Origin: Hordeum vulgare subsp. vulgare
Lineage: Eukaryota > Streptophyta > Magnoliopsida > Poales > Poaceae
Reading direction: 5' to 3'
DNA: 64,000 nt
Assembly (NCBI RefSeq): GCF_904849725.1
Contig: NC_058518.1
Span: forward strand, 506,465,225-506,529,224
Shown here: positions 44,018 to 55,497 of the stretch, piece by piece
Layout: each line of letters starts with the position of its first letter
Position numbering within the stretch: position 1 is the first letter of the stretch
The notes under the pieces: generated by a model
Seen by the model: the letters and a program-made list of their open reading frames with translations, nothing else
Told to the model about the DNA's origin: nothing
Databases searched by the model: none
Position numbers and translations under genes: made by a program

Positions 44018-45841
44018 GTTGGGGAACGTCGCATGGGAAACAAAAAATTTCCTACGCGCACGAAGACCTATCATGGTGATGTCCATCTACGAGAGGGGAT
44101 GAGTGATCTACGTACCCTTGTAGATCGTACAACAGAAGCGATTAGAGATCGCGGTTGATGTAGTGGAACGTCCTCACGTCCCTCGATCCGCCCCGCGAAC
44201 AATCCCGCGATCAGTCCCACGATCTAGTACCGAACGGACGGCACCTCCGCGTTCAGCACACGTACAGCTCGACGATGATCTCGGCCTTCTTGATCCAGCA
44301 AGAGAGACGGAGAGGTAGAAGAGTTCTCCGGCAGCGTGACGGCGCTCCGGAGGTTGGTGATGATCTCGTCTCAGCAGGGCTCCGCCCGAGCTCCGCAGAA
44401 ACGCGATCTAGAGGAAAAACTATGGAGGTATGTGGTCGGGCAGCCGTGAGAAAGTCGTCTCAAATCTGCCCTAAAAGCCCCATATATATAGGAGGAGGGA
44501 GGGGGACCTTGCCTTGGGGTCCAAGGGAACCCCAAGGGGTCGGCCGAGCCAGGGGGGAGGACTCTCCCCCCCCAAACCGAGTCCTACTTGGTTTGGTGGG
44601 AGGGAGTCCTTCCCCCTTCCCACTTCTTCCTCTTTTTTTTTCCTTTCCTTTGATTTTTCTTCCTTGGCGCATAGGATTTGGTGGGCTGTCCCACCAGCCC
44701 ACCAAGGGCTGGTGTGACCCCCACAAATACCTATGGGCTTCCCCGGAGTGGGTTGCCCCCCTCCGGTGAACTCCCGGAACCCATTCGTCATTCCCGGTAC
44801 ATTCCCGGTAACTCCGAAAACCTTCCGGTAATCAAATGAGGTCATCCTATATATCAATCTTCGTTTCCGGACCATTCCGGAAACCCTCGTGATGTCCGTG
44901 ATCTCATCCGAGACTCCGAACAACATTCGGTAACCAACCATATAACTCAAATACGCATAAAACAACGTCGAACCTTAAGTGTGCAGACCCTGCGGGTTCG
45001 AGAACTATGTAGACATGACCCGAGAGACTCCTCGGTCAATATCCAACAGCGGGACCTGGATGCCCATATTGGATCCTACATATTCTACGAAGATCTTATC
45101 GTTTGAACCTCAGTGCCAAGGATTCGTATAATCCCGTATGTCATTCCCTTTGTCCTTCGGTATGTTACTTGCCCGAGATTCGATCGTCGGTATCTGCATA
45201 CCTATTTCAATCTCGTTTACCGGCAAGTCTCTTTACTCGTTCCGTAATACAAGATCCCGCAACTTACACTAAGTTACATTGCTTGCAAGGCTTGTGTGTG
45301 ATGTTGTATTACCGAGTGGGCCCCGAGATACCTCTCCGTCACACGGAGTGACAAATCCCAGTCTTGATCCATACTAACTCAACTAACACCTTCGGAGATA
45401 CCTGTAGAGCATCTTTATAGTCACCCAGTTACGTTGCGACGTTTGACACACACAAAGCATTCCTCCGGTGTCAGTGAGTTATATGATCTCATGGTCATAG
45501 GAATAAATACTTGACACGCAGAAAACAGTAGCAACAAAATGACACGATCAACATGCTACGTCTATTAGTTTGGGTCTAGTCCATCACGTGATTCTCCCAA
45601 TGACGTGATCCAGTTATCAAGCAACAACACCTTGCTCATAATCAGAAGACACTGACTATCATCGATCAACTGGCTAGCCAACTAGAGGCATGCTAGGGAC
45701 GGTGTTTTGTCTATGTATCCACACATGTAAATGAGTCTTCATTCAATACAATTATAGCATGGATAATAAACTATTATCTTGATACAGGAATTATAATAAT
45801 AACTATACATTTATTATTGCCTCTAGGGCATAATTCCAACA
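44018..45841 (-). repeat. 3' LTR of Angela
   Basis: 1824 bp; nearly identical to the 5' LTR at 51130-52958. The open frames within it on either strand are LTR sequence, not genes. Confidence 0.95.
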
Positions 45842-45893
45842 GTCTCCCACTTGCACTAGAGTCAATAATCTAGTCCTCACATCACCATGTGAA

Positions 45894-48800
45894 TTACATT
45901 GTAATAAATCTAACACCCATACAGTTCTGGTGTCGATCATGTTTTGGCCGTGGAAGAGGCTTAGTCAGCGGGTCTGCTACATTGAGATCCGTGTGCACTT
46001 TGCATATATTTACGGCCTCCTCCTCGACGTAGTCACGGATGAGGTTGAAGCGTCGTTTGATGTGTCTGGTCTTCTTGTGAAACCTTGGTTCCTTTGCTAA
46101 GGCAATGGCACCAGTGTTGTCACAGAACAAGGTTATTGGATCCAGTGCACTTGGCACCACTCCAAGATCCGTCATGAACTGCTTCATCCAGACACCCTCC
46201 TTAGCCGCCTCCGAGGCAGCCATGTATTCCGCTTCACATGTAGAATCTGCTACGACGCTTTGCTTGGAACTGCACCAGCTTACTGCACCCCCATTAAGAA
46301 TAAATACGTATCCGGTTTGTGACTTAGAGTCGTCCGGATCTGTGTCAAAGCTTGCATCGACGTAACCTTTTACGGCGAGCTCTTCGTCACCTCCATACAC
46401 GAGAAACATCTCCTTAGTCCTTTTCAGGTACTTTAGGATATTCTTGACCGCTGTCCAGTGATCCACTCCTGGATTACTCTGGAACCTGCCTGCCATACTT
46501 ATGGCCAGGCTAACATCCGGTCTAGTGCACATCATCGCATACATGATAGAGCCTATGGCTGAAGCATAGGGGACGGAGCGCATATGCTCTCTATCTTCAT
46601 CAGTTGCTGGGCACTGAGTCTTACTCAATCTCGTACCTTGTAACACTGGCAAGAACCCTTTCTTGGACTGTTCCATTTTGAACCTCTTCAAAACTTTATC
46701 AAGGTATGTGCTTTGTGAAAGTCCTATCAGGCGTTTTGATCTATCCCTATAGATCTTAATGCCTAGAATGTAAACAGCTTCTCCTAGGTCCTTCATAGAG
46801 AAACTTTTATTCAAGTAACCTTTTATGCTCTCCAAAAGCTCTACGTTGTTTCCAATCAGTAATATGTCATCCACATATAATATTAGAAACGCCACAGAGC
46901 TCCCACTCACTTTCTTGTAAATACAAGATTCTCCAACCACTTGTATAAACCCAAATGCTTTGATCACCTCATCAAAGCGTTTGTTCCAACTCCGAGATGC
47001 TTGCACCAGCCCATAAATGGATCGCTGGAGCTTGCACACCTTGTCAGCATTTTTAGGATCGACAAAACCTTCGGGTTGCATCATATACAACTCTTCCTTA
47101 AGGAAACCGTTAAGGAACGCCGTTTTGACATCCATCTGCGAGATTTCATAATCGAAAAATGCAGCTATTGCTAACATGATTCTGACGGACTTAAGCATCG
47201 CTACGGGAGAGAAAGTCTCATCGTAGTCAATTCCTGGAACTTGTGAAAAACCCTTTGCCACAAGTCGAGCTTTATAAACGGTCACATTACCGTCAGCGTC
47301 CGTCTTCTTCTTAAAGATCCATTTGTTCTGAATAGCCTTGCGGCCTTCAGGCAGTATCTCCAAAGTCCACACTTTGTTCTCATACATGGATCCTATCTCG
47401 GATTTCATGGCTTCTAGCCATTTGTTGGAATCTGGGCCCACCATTGCTTCTTCATAATTTGCAGGCTCATTGTTGTCGAACAACACGATTGATAAGACGG
47501 GATTACCGTACCACTCTGGAGCAGCACGTGATCTCGTCGACCTGCGTGGTTCAACAGAAACTTGAACTGGAGTTTCATGATCATCATCATTAACTTCCTC
47601 CTCAACCGGCGTCGCAATGACAGAGGTTTCCCCTTGCCCCGCGCCACCATCCAGAGGGATGAGAGGTTCGACAACCTCGTCAAGTTCTATCTTCCTCCCA
47701 CTCAATTCTCTCGAGAGAAACTCCTTCTCGAGAAAAGTTCCGTTCTTAGCAACAAACACTTTGCCCTCGGATTTGAGATAGAAGGTGTACCCAACTGTCT
47801 CTTTTGGGTAACCTATGAAGACGCACTTTTCCGCTTTGGGTTCCAGCTTTTCAGGCTGAAGCTTTTTGACATAAGCATCACATCCCCAAACTTTAAGAAA
47901 CGACAACTTTGGCCTTTTGCCATACCACAGTTCGTATGGTGTCGTCTCAACGGATTTCGATGGTGCCCTATTTAAAGTGAATGCAGCTGTTTCTAATGCA
48001 TAACCCCAAAACGATAACGGCAAATCAGTAAGAGACATCATAGATCGCACCATTTCTAATAAAGTACGATTACGACGTTCGGACACACCATTACGCTGTG
48101 GTGTTCCAGGCGGTGTTAACTGCGAAACAATTCCACATTGTCTTAAGTGAGTGCCAAACTCGAAACTCAGATATTCACCCCCACGATCAGACCGTAGGAA
48201 CTTGATCTTCTTGTTACGATGATTTTCCACTTCACTCTGAAATTGCTTGAACTTTTCAAATGTTTCAGACTTGTGCTTCATCAAGTAGACATAACCATAT
48301 CTACTTAGATCGTCAGTGAAGGTGAGAAAATAACGATATCCGCCGCGTGCCTCCGCGCTCATTGGACCACACACATCGGTATGTATGATTTCCAACAAGT
48401 CACTTGCACGCTCCATTGTTCCGGAGAACGGAGTTTTGGTCATCTTGCCCATGAGGCATGGTTCGCACGTGTCAAGTGAATCAAAGTCAAGTGACTCCAA
48501 AAGTCCATCAGCATGGAGTTTCTTCATGCGCTTTACACCAATATGACCCAAGCGGCAGTGCCACAAAAATATGGCGCTATCATTGTTTACTCTAACTCTT
48601 TTGGTCTTAATGTTATGTATATGCGTATCTCTATCAAGATTCAATATGAACAATCCTCTCACATTCGGTGCATGACCATAAAAGATGTTACTCATAGAAA
48701 TAGAACAACCATTATTCTCAGACTTAAAAGAGTAACCGTCTCGCAATAAACAAGATCCAGATATAATGTTCATGCTCAACGCAGGCACTAAATAACAATG

Positions 48801-49874
48801 ATTTAAGTTCATCACTAATCCCGATGGTAGTTGAAGTGACACTGTGCCGACGGCGATTGCATCAACCTTGGAACCGTTTCCTACGCGCATCGTCACTTCG
48901 TCTTTCGCCAGCCTTCGTCTATTCCGCAGTTCCTGCTTCGAGTTGCAAATGTGAGCAACAGAACCGGTATCGAATACCCAGGCACTACTACGAGAACTGG
49001 TTAAGTACACATCAATAACATGTATATCAAATATACCTGATTTTTCTTTGCCCGCCTTCTTATCTGCCAGATACTTGGGGCAATTGCGCTTCCAGTGACC
49101 CATACCCTTGCAATAGAAGCACTCAGTTTCAGGCTTAGGTCCAGCTTTGGGTTTCTTCGGCGGATTGGCAACAGGCTTGCCGCTCTTCTTCGAATTGCCC
49201 TTCTTGCCTTTGCCGTTTCTCTTGAAACTAGTGGTCTTGCTCACCATCAACACTTGATGTTCTTTACGGAGTTCAGACTCTGCGACTTTCAGCATCGCAA
49301 ACAACTCGCCGGGAGACTTGTTCATCCCTTGCATGTTGTAGTTCAACACAAAGCCTTTATAGCTTGGCGGCAGTGATTGAAGGATTCTGTCAGTGATAGC
49401 TTCTTGCGGGAGTTCAATCCCCAGTTCAGCTAGACGGTTTGAGTACCCAGACATTTTGAGCACATGTTCACTGACAGACGAGTTTTCCTCCATCTTGCAA
49501 GCATAGAATTTATCGGAGGTCTCATACCTCTCGATCCGGGCGTTCTTCTGAAAGATAAACTTCAACTCCTAGAACATCTCAAATGCTCCATGACGCTCAA
49601 AGCGACGTTGAAGTCCCGGTTCTAAGCCATACAAGACTGCACATTGAACTATTGAGTAGTCCTCCTTACGCGCTAACCAAGCGTTCTTAACATCCTGATC
49701 AGCCGTAGCGGGTGGTTCATCTCCTAGCGCAGCATTAAGGACATAATCCTTCTTTCCAGCTTGTAAGATTAGCTTAAGATTACGAGCCCAGTCTACAAAG
49801 TTGCTTCCATCATCTTTCAACTTAGCTTTCTCTAGGAACGTATTAAAATTGAGGATGACACTTGCGTGAGCCAT
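45894..49874 (-). pseudogene. Angela gag-pol polyprotein, one in-frame stop
   Basis: A frame of 1327 codons starts at the ATG at 49874 (MAHASVILNFNTFLEKAKL). A TAG at 49569-49571 stops it after about 101 codons of gag; the same frame then runs on without interruption for more than 1200 codons. Domains in order are: gag; a CCHC knuckle (CFYCKGMGHWKRNC, about codon 252); protease with WVFDTGS (about 302); integrase with the zinc-binding H/C region (HCRLGHIGVKRMKKLH, CEPCLMGKM) and HTDVCGPM; reverse transcriptase with YVDD; and RNase H with DASFDTD. The order integrase before reverse transcriptase defines Copia. The stop is a single-base class change and would prevent this copy from making pol, though the element could still move with help from others. 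Confidence 0.92.
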
Positions 49875-51129
49875 GATCTACAACACAAATATATTCAAAG
49901 TGGACTTAGACTATGTTCAAGATAATTAGAGTTCAACTTAATCAAAGTACATGCTAAACTCCCACTCAAAAAGTACATCTCTCTAGTCATTTGAGTGGTT
50001 CATGATCCACCTACACTATCCCAAGTCCGATCATCACGTGAGTCGGGAGTAGTTTCAGTGGTAAGCATCCCTATGCTAATCATATCATCTATATGATTCA
50101 TGATCGACCTTTCGGTCTCATGTGTTCCGAGGCCATGTCTGCACATGCTAGGCTCGTCAAGCTTAACCCGAGTGTTCCGCGTGCGCAACTGTTTTGCACC
50201 CGTTGTATGTGAACGTTGAGTCTATCACACCCGATCATCACGTGGTGTCTCGAAACGACGAACTGTAGCAACGGTGCACAGTCGGGGAGAACACAATTTC
50301 GTCTTGAAATTTTAGTGAGAGATCACCTCATAATGCTACCGTCGTTCTAAGCAAAATAAGGTGCATAAAAGGATTAACATCACATGCAATTCATAAGTGA
50401 CATGATATGGCCATCATCACGTGCTTCTTGATCTCCATCACCAAAGCACCGGCACGATCTTCTTGTCACCGACGCCACACCATGATCTCCATCAACGTGT
50501 CGCCATCGGGGCTGTCGTGCTACTTATGCTATCACTACTAAAGCTACATCCTAGCAAAATAGTAAACGCATCTGCAAGCACATATGTTAGTATAAAGACA
50601 ACCCTATGGCTCCTGCCGGTTGCCGTACCATCGACGTGCAAGTCGATATTTCTATTACAACATGATCATCTCATACATCCAATATATCACATCACATCAT
50701 TGGCCATATCACATCACAATCATACCCTGCAAAAACAAGTTAGACGTCCTCTAATTTTGTTGTTGCATGTTTTACGTGGTGACCAAGGATATCTAGTAGG
50801 ATCGCATCTTACTTACGCAAACACCACAACGGAGATATATGAGTTGCTATTTAACCTCATCCAAGGACCTCCTCGGTCAAATCCGATTCAACTAAAGTTG
50901 GAGAAACCGTCACTTGCCAGTCATCTTTGAGCAAAGGGGGTTACTCGTAACGATGAAACCAGTCTCTCGTAAGCGTACGAGTAATGTCGGTCCAAGCCGC
51001 TTCAATCCAACAATACCGCGGAATCAAGAAAAGACTAAGGAGGGCAGCAAAACGCACATCACCGCCCACAAAACCTTTTGTGTTCTACTCGAGAAGACAT
51101 CTACGCATGAACCTAGCTCATGATGCCAC
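49875..51129 (-). other. Untranslated leader of Angela, with primer-binding site
   Basis: Between the 5' LTR and the polyprotein start lies about 1.25 kb without supported coding sequence. Read on the minus strand, TGGCATCATGAGC at 51128-51116, one base from the LTR, is a diverged initiator Met-tRNA primer-binding site. The leader probably holds packaging signals, by analogy with BARE-type elements. Confidence 0.75.
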
Positions 51130-52958
51130 TGTTGGGGAACGTCGCATGGGAAACAAAAAATTTCCTACGCGCACGAAGACCTATCATGGTGATGTCCATC
51201 TACGAGAGGGGATGAGTGATCTACGTACCCTTGTAGATCGTACAGCAGAAGCGATTAGAGATCGCGGTTGATGTAGTGGAACGTCCTCACGTCCCTCGAT
51301 CCGCCCCGCGAACAATCCCGCGATCAGTCCCACGATCTAGTACCGAACGGACGGCACCTCCGCGTTCAGCACACGTACAGCTCGACGATGATCTCGGCCT
51401 TCTTGATCCAGCAAGAGAGACGGAGAGGTAGAAGAGTTCTCCGGCAGCGTGACGGCGCTCTGGAGGTTGGTGATGATCTCGTCTCAGCAGGGCTCCGCCC
51501 GAGCTCCGCAGAAACGCGATCTAGAGGAAAAACTATGGAGGTATGTGGTCGGGCAGCCGTGAGAAAGTCGTCTCAAATCTGCCCTAAAAGCCCCATATAT
51601 ATAGGAGGAGGGAGGGGGACCTTGCCTTGGGGTCCAAGGGAACCCCAAGGGGTCGGCCGAGCCAGGGGGGAGGACTCTCCCCCCCCCAAACCGAGTCCTA
51701 CTTGGTTTGGTGGGAGGGAGTCCTTCCCCCTTCCCACTTCTTCCTCTTTTTTTTTTTTCCTTTCCTTTGATTTTTCTTCCTTGGCGCATAGGATTTGGTG
51801 GGCTGTCCCACCAGCCCACCAAGGGCTGGTGTGACCCCCACAAATACCTATGGGCTTCCCCGGAGTGGGTTGCCCCCCTCCGGTGAACTCCCGGAACCCA
51901 TTCGTCATTCCCGGTACATTCCCGGTAACTCCGAAAACCTTCCGGTAATCAAATGAGGTCATCCTATATATCAATCTTCGTTTCCGGACCATTCCGGAAA
52001 CCCTCGTGACGTCCGTGATCTCATCCGAGACTCCGAACAACATTCGGTAACCAACCATATAACTCAAATACGCATAAAACAACGTCGAACCTTAAGTGTG
52101 CAGACCCTGCGGGTTCGAGAACTATGTAGACATGACCCGAGAGACTCCTCGGTCAATATCCAACAGCGGGACCTGGATGCCCATATTGGATCCTACATAT
52201 TCTACGAAGATCTTATCGTTTGAACCTCAGTGCCAAGGATTCGTATAATCCCGTATGTCATTCCCTTTGTCCTTCGGTATGTTACTTGCCCGAGATTCGA
52301 TCGTCGGTATCTGCATACCTATTTCAATCTCGTTTACCGGCAAGTCTCTTTACTCGTTCCGTAATACAAGATCCCGCAACTTACACTAAGTTACATTGCT
52401 TGCAAGGCTTGTGTGTGATGTTGTATTACCGAGTGGGCCCCGAGATACCTCTCTGTCACACGGAGTGACAAATCCCAGTCTTGATCCATACTAACTCAAC
52501 TAACACCTTCGGAGATACCTGTAGAGCATCTTTATAGTCACCCACTTACGTTGCGACGTTTGACACACACAAAGCATTCCTCCGGTGTCAGTGAGTTATA
52601 TGATCTCATGGTCATAGGAATAAATACTTGACACGCAGAAAACAGTAGCAACAAAATGACACGATCAACATGCTACGTCTATTAGTTTGGGTCTAGTCCA
52701 TCACGTGATTCTCCCAATGACGTGATCCAGTTATCAAGCAACAACACCTTGCTCATAATCAGAAGACACTGACTATCATCGATCAACTGGCTAGCCAACT
52801 AGAGGCATGCTAGGGACGGTGTTTTGTCTATGTATCCACACATGTAAACGAGTCTTCATTCAATACAATTATAGCATGGATAATAAACTATTATCTTGAT
52901 ACAGGAATTATAATAATAACTATACATTTATTATTGCCTCTAGGGCATAATTCCAACA
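51130..52958 (-). repeat. 5' LTR of Angela
   Basis: 1829 bp, the promoter LTR for the minus-strand transcript. Confidence 0.95.
51594..51604 (-). promoter_or_regulatory. TATA box in the Angela 5' LTR
   Basis: Minus-strand CCTATATATATGGGG in the middle of the LTR, at the place where this family starts transcription. The 3' LTR has the same word at 44482-44491. Confidence 0.65.
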
Positions 52959-53274
52959 AAGAGGTCAGGTGCGTCGATGTCGGAGTAGAGGCGCGGTGGT
53001 CGACGTTGACGACGGGCGACGCAAACCGATCTTAGATCGTAAAACCAAAAAAAAATACGCCAAACAAAGTGACGAGTGGAAGAGAGAAAAACCCGAATCA
53101 AGAGATCGGTAAAACGACTCTCTAGGGCAGCCGGACGAGAAGACCGGTGGACGAACCCTAGGTACGGGCGGCGCGACCACCGACGGCGGTCATGGAGGCC
53201 GATCGCCCCGGGGACGATGCGCGGAGCGGAAGCGGTGGGCGGCGGCTAGGTCTAGGAACATGCGACACATACCA

Positions 53275-53429
53275 TGTTAGAAGGGAGAAAGGGATTGGTA
53301 GGATATTTATTTTATTACTTGAGCCTAATGGGCAAATATATATGAGTATAATGATTAATTTGGAGTACAATACAAGGTAAGACAAATTCTAATCTATCTC
53401 ATATTTTCTAATAATCAATATACTCAACA
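53275..53429 (-). repeat. Right (5') LTR of the outer element
   Basis: 155 bp, TGTTAGAAGGGAGAAAGG to TACTCAACA. Compared with the left copy it keeps about 30 extra bases around CTTGAGCCTAATGGGC. Confidence 0.8.
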
Positions 53430-53756
53430 AAATAAAATCTGGTCACAGATGCCAATTGTACCTTCTTGTCGTGTGTCCAATGTTTACGATCATATGTGCA
53501 ACATAACGTTGCACTTGAGAAACATATTTTGATAAAAGCCAGAGATAGACAATAACTATTTGTTACAATAAAAAGTATGCTTTGAGGGTGTGGTGTTTGT
53601 AAGAATAGCGAGAAGAAGAGCATGCATTTGTGTTGGGGTTGAACGTTGCATACAACGTGCTTGCTCATGGGGAGGAACACGAGCATTGTTTATAAATTCA
53701 TTTGTTGACCCATGGTAACGCACGTGTAGTCTACTAGTTACGAGAGAAATTAGTTA

Positions 53757-54571
53757 GCGAGTGCTTCTTCGGAAGCCTTCGAGCGAGCATTCTCACGCGC
53801 CGTTACTTGACGCATTTTCAGCCGTTACCACGTGTCGCGTTCTGAGCACTTTCTTCGATTTTTTTAATTATTTTTCGCACATGTTTTCGGCTTTTTGATA
53901 TTTTTTTGTTTTTTGCAGTTTCGGTTTTTCATAGGTTTTTCTTAGTTTTTTAAACAAAATAAATCATTTTTTACGGAAAAAGTGCACTTTCTGTTTTTTT
54001 ATGAGAAGCATGGTTTTGCTTTCGTGAGAGATAGTTTTACCTTCACGAGAGGCATGGCCATGCTTATCGGAAACAAAAAAAATATGTGTTTTCTACTTTT
54101 TTTATGAGCGACACGGTTATGTTTGCGTGAAAGACACAGTTTTGTCTTCGCGAGAGGCACGTTTATGCCGTCGTGAGAGGCATGTGCGTGACTTTTGGAA
54201 AGAAAAAAAACATGTTTTTTCACAAGAGGCATGGTTTTACTTTCGTGAGGAGCATGATTTTGCCTTCGTGAGAGGCACGGCCCTATCTCTCGAAAGAAAA
54301 AAAAAGAGCGCGAGAGGCACGGTTTTTTAGTCCGTTTTCTTCGTAAAAAAAATTTCGTGAGAACCTCAGATCTAGTTTTGAATATCTTGACGCGAGAAAA
54401 CCCAACGATGAAAACGACTTGAGATTTGGACGCACGGTTTAGAAGATAAAACGTTTTGAAAATATGGATCTACGAAAAAAAACCGTCAGGTTGCGACAAG
54501 TGACACGCATACAATGCGTAAGTTCTCGCAACTTGAGAAGCTGGAAGTGGTCTTTAAAAGGTGTATTCCTT
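53757..54571. mobile_element. Mutator-like non-autonomous element with tandem repeats
   Basis: A perfect 9-bp duplication AATTAGTTA flanks it (53748-53756, 54572-54580). The interior (53995-54330) is built of degenerate units of about 30-60 bp with GAGAGGCATGG, TTTTGCTTTCGTGAG and similar words. The terminal inverted repeats are weak by eye, so the assignment depends mainly on the duplication. Confidence 0.5.
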
Positions 54572-54719
54572 AATTAGTTATTTCTACTGGAAACATCCTC
54601 GTTGATGACTTATTTTTTCTAGCGTTCTCTCCTGCGCTTGATACCCACATGTTTTGACCCATCTTGACCCATGCATGTGGCTGCCCACAGCATTGGCAAG
54701 GTCATGACGTGGAAAAACT

Positions 54720-54996
54720 GGCAAAATTGACAAAAATGACCCCTGGGGCGAAAGAACTCACGGATTGATCCTTCGGGGAAAATAATTCACCGGCCTGACC
54801 CTTTTGTGTGGCGCCCGACACCTAGGCGCCACACTGTACTGTGTGACGCCTAGAGGTTAGGCGCCACACCCCCGACCACGTGGCAGGGAGGGGCCCACCC
54901 CCAGGCAGTGTGACGCCTAAGTCTCAGGCGTCACACATTGTAATGTGTGGCGCCTGACCCTTAGGCGCCACACATTGACTTATACAACCACCGGGC
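54720..54996 (+). repeat. Left terminal inverted repeat of the MULE
   Basis: It holds four 29-bp hairpins of the form GTGTGGCGCC...GGCGCCACAC or GTGTGACGCC...GGCGTCACAC at 54806-54834, 54841-54869, 54908-54936 and 54945-54973. They are separated by short spacers, one containing CCACGTGG. Confidence 0.9.
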
Positions 54997-55277
54997 CAGC
55001 CCCCTCCCCACCCCCCTCCCCACCCCCTCCCTCATTCCCCTCCCCCAGCCCCTCTCCCAGCCACTGCCCCCTCCCTCAAATCCTTCTCTACATCACCAAA
55101 TCTGAAGGTTTGGAGCGGGCATTTGTTGTCCAATCACTCCCCTAAGGTAATCCCCACCTCTCCCCTCATTCTCATCCAAAGGAAAATCTTTTGTGTTCTT
55201 TTTTTTGCAAATTTGAGGAAACCCTAGTTTTTCATGAAATGTGGGATGTATATCATATTGTTTTATTTGTTTGTATG

Positions 55278-55440
55278 TTAGGATAAGGGGTATGATGGGG
55301 TTAGGATTAGGGTTGTTTGGATGTGTGCATTATGGTTGTTTTAGGGTTAGGCTAGGGTTAGGCTATGGTTAGGCTAGGGTTAGGGATGTTTGGTTGTGTT
55401 AGGGTTATGATGGGGTTAGGGTTATTTGGAAGTTAGGCTA
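55278..55440 (+). repeat. Telomere-like TTAGGG/TAGGGTTAG tract in the MULE 5' region
   Basis: Degenerate GTTAGG, GCTAGGGTTAG and GATGGGGTTAGGG units occupy an apparent 5' UTR intron that ends TTGTTGTTTAG at about 55495, just before the transposase ATG. Confidence 0.6.
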
Positions 55441-55497
55441 TGGTTATTGTAATTGTATGATTGCTCATAAAAAGGTTCTATGTTTTGTTGTTTAGGT

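Larger units (their letters stand above)
44018..52958 (-). mobile_element. Copia retrotransposon, Angela (BARE/WIS) family, full length
   Basis: An 8.9-kb element with LTRs 44018-45841 and 51130-52958 and a perfect 5-bp duplication AAGAG (44013-44017, 52959-52963). Read on the minus strand, the LTR begins TGTTGGAATTATGCCC and ends GTTCCCCAACA, the known Angela form. The primer-binding site is at 51116-51128 and the polypurine tract at about 45843-45852. A single polyprotein frame (45894-49874) is interrupted by one stop. By eye I count six substitutions and three small length differences between the LTRs, so the insertion is young. It sits inside the outer short-LTR element. Confidence 0.95.
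41435..53429 (-). mobile_element. Short-LTR, non-coding LTR element (TRIM/LARD-like), host of a nest
   Basis: The outer borders begin TGTTAGAAGGG and end TACTCAACA. The flanks are a perfect 5-bp duplication AAATA (41430-41434, 53430-53434). The LTRs are 41435-41559 (125 bp, with an internal deletion) and 53275-53429 (155 bp). On the minus strand TGGTATGTGTCGCAT just inside the right LTR is a partial primer-binding site for initiator Met-tRNA. The purine run beside the left LTR (plus strand TCCCCCCGTAG at 41560) is the polypurine tract. The internal region, after removing the hAT-like element and Angela, is about 2.2 kb of GC-rich sequence without gag or pol. It needed proteins from another element to move. 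Confidence 0.8.

Noticed and set aside
44275..44769. 164-residue frame in the left Angela LTR, repeated at 51388
   Set aside because: It is LTR sequence; both LTRs carry it and it matches no retroelement protein.
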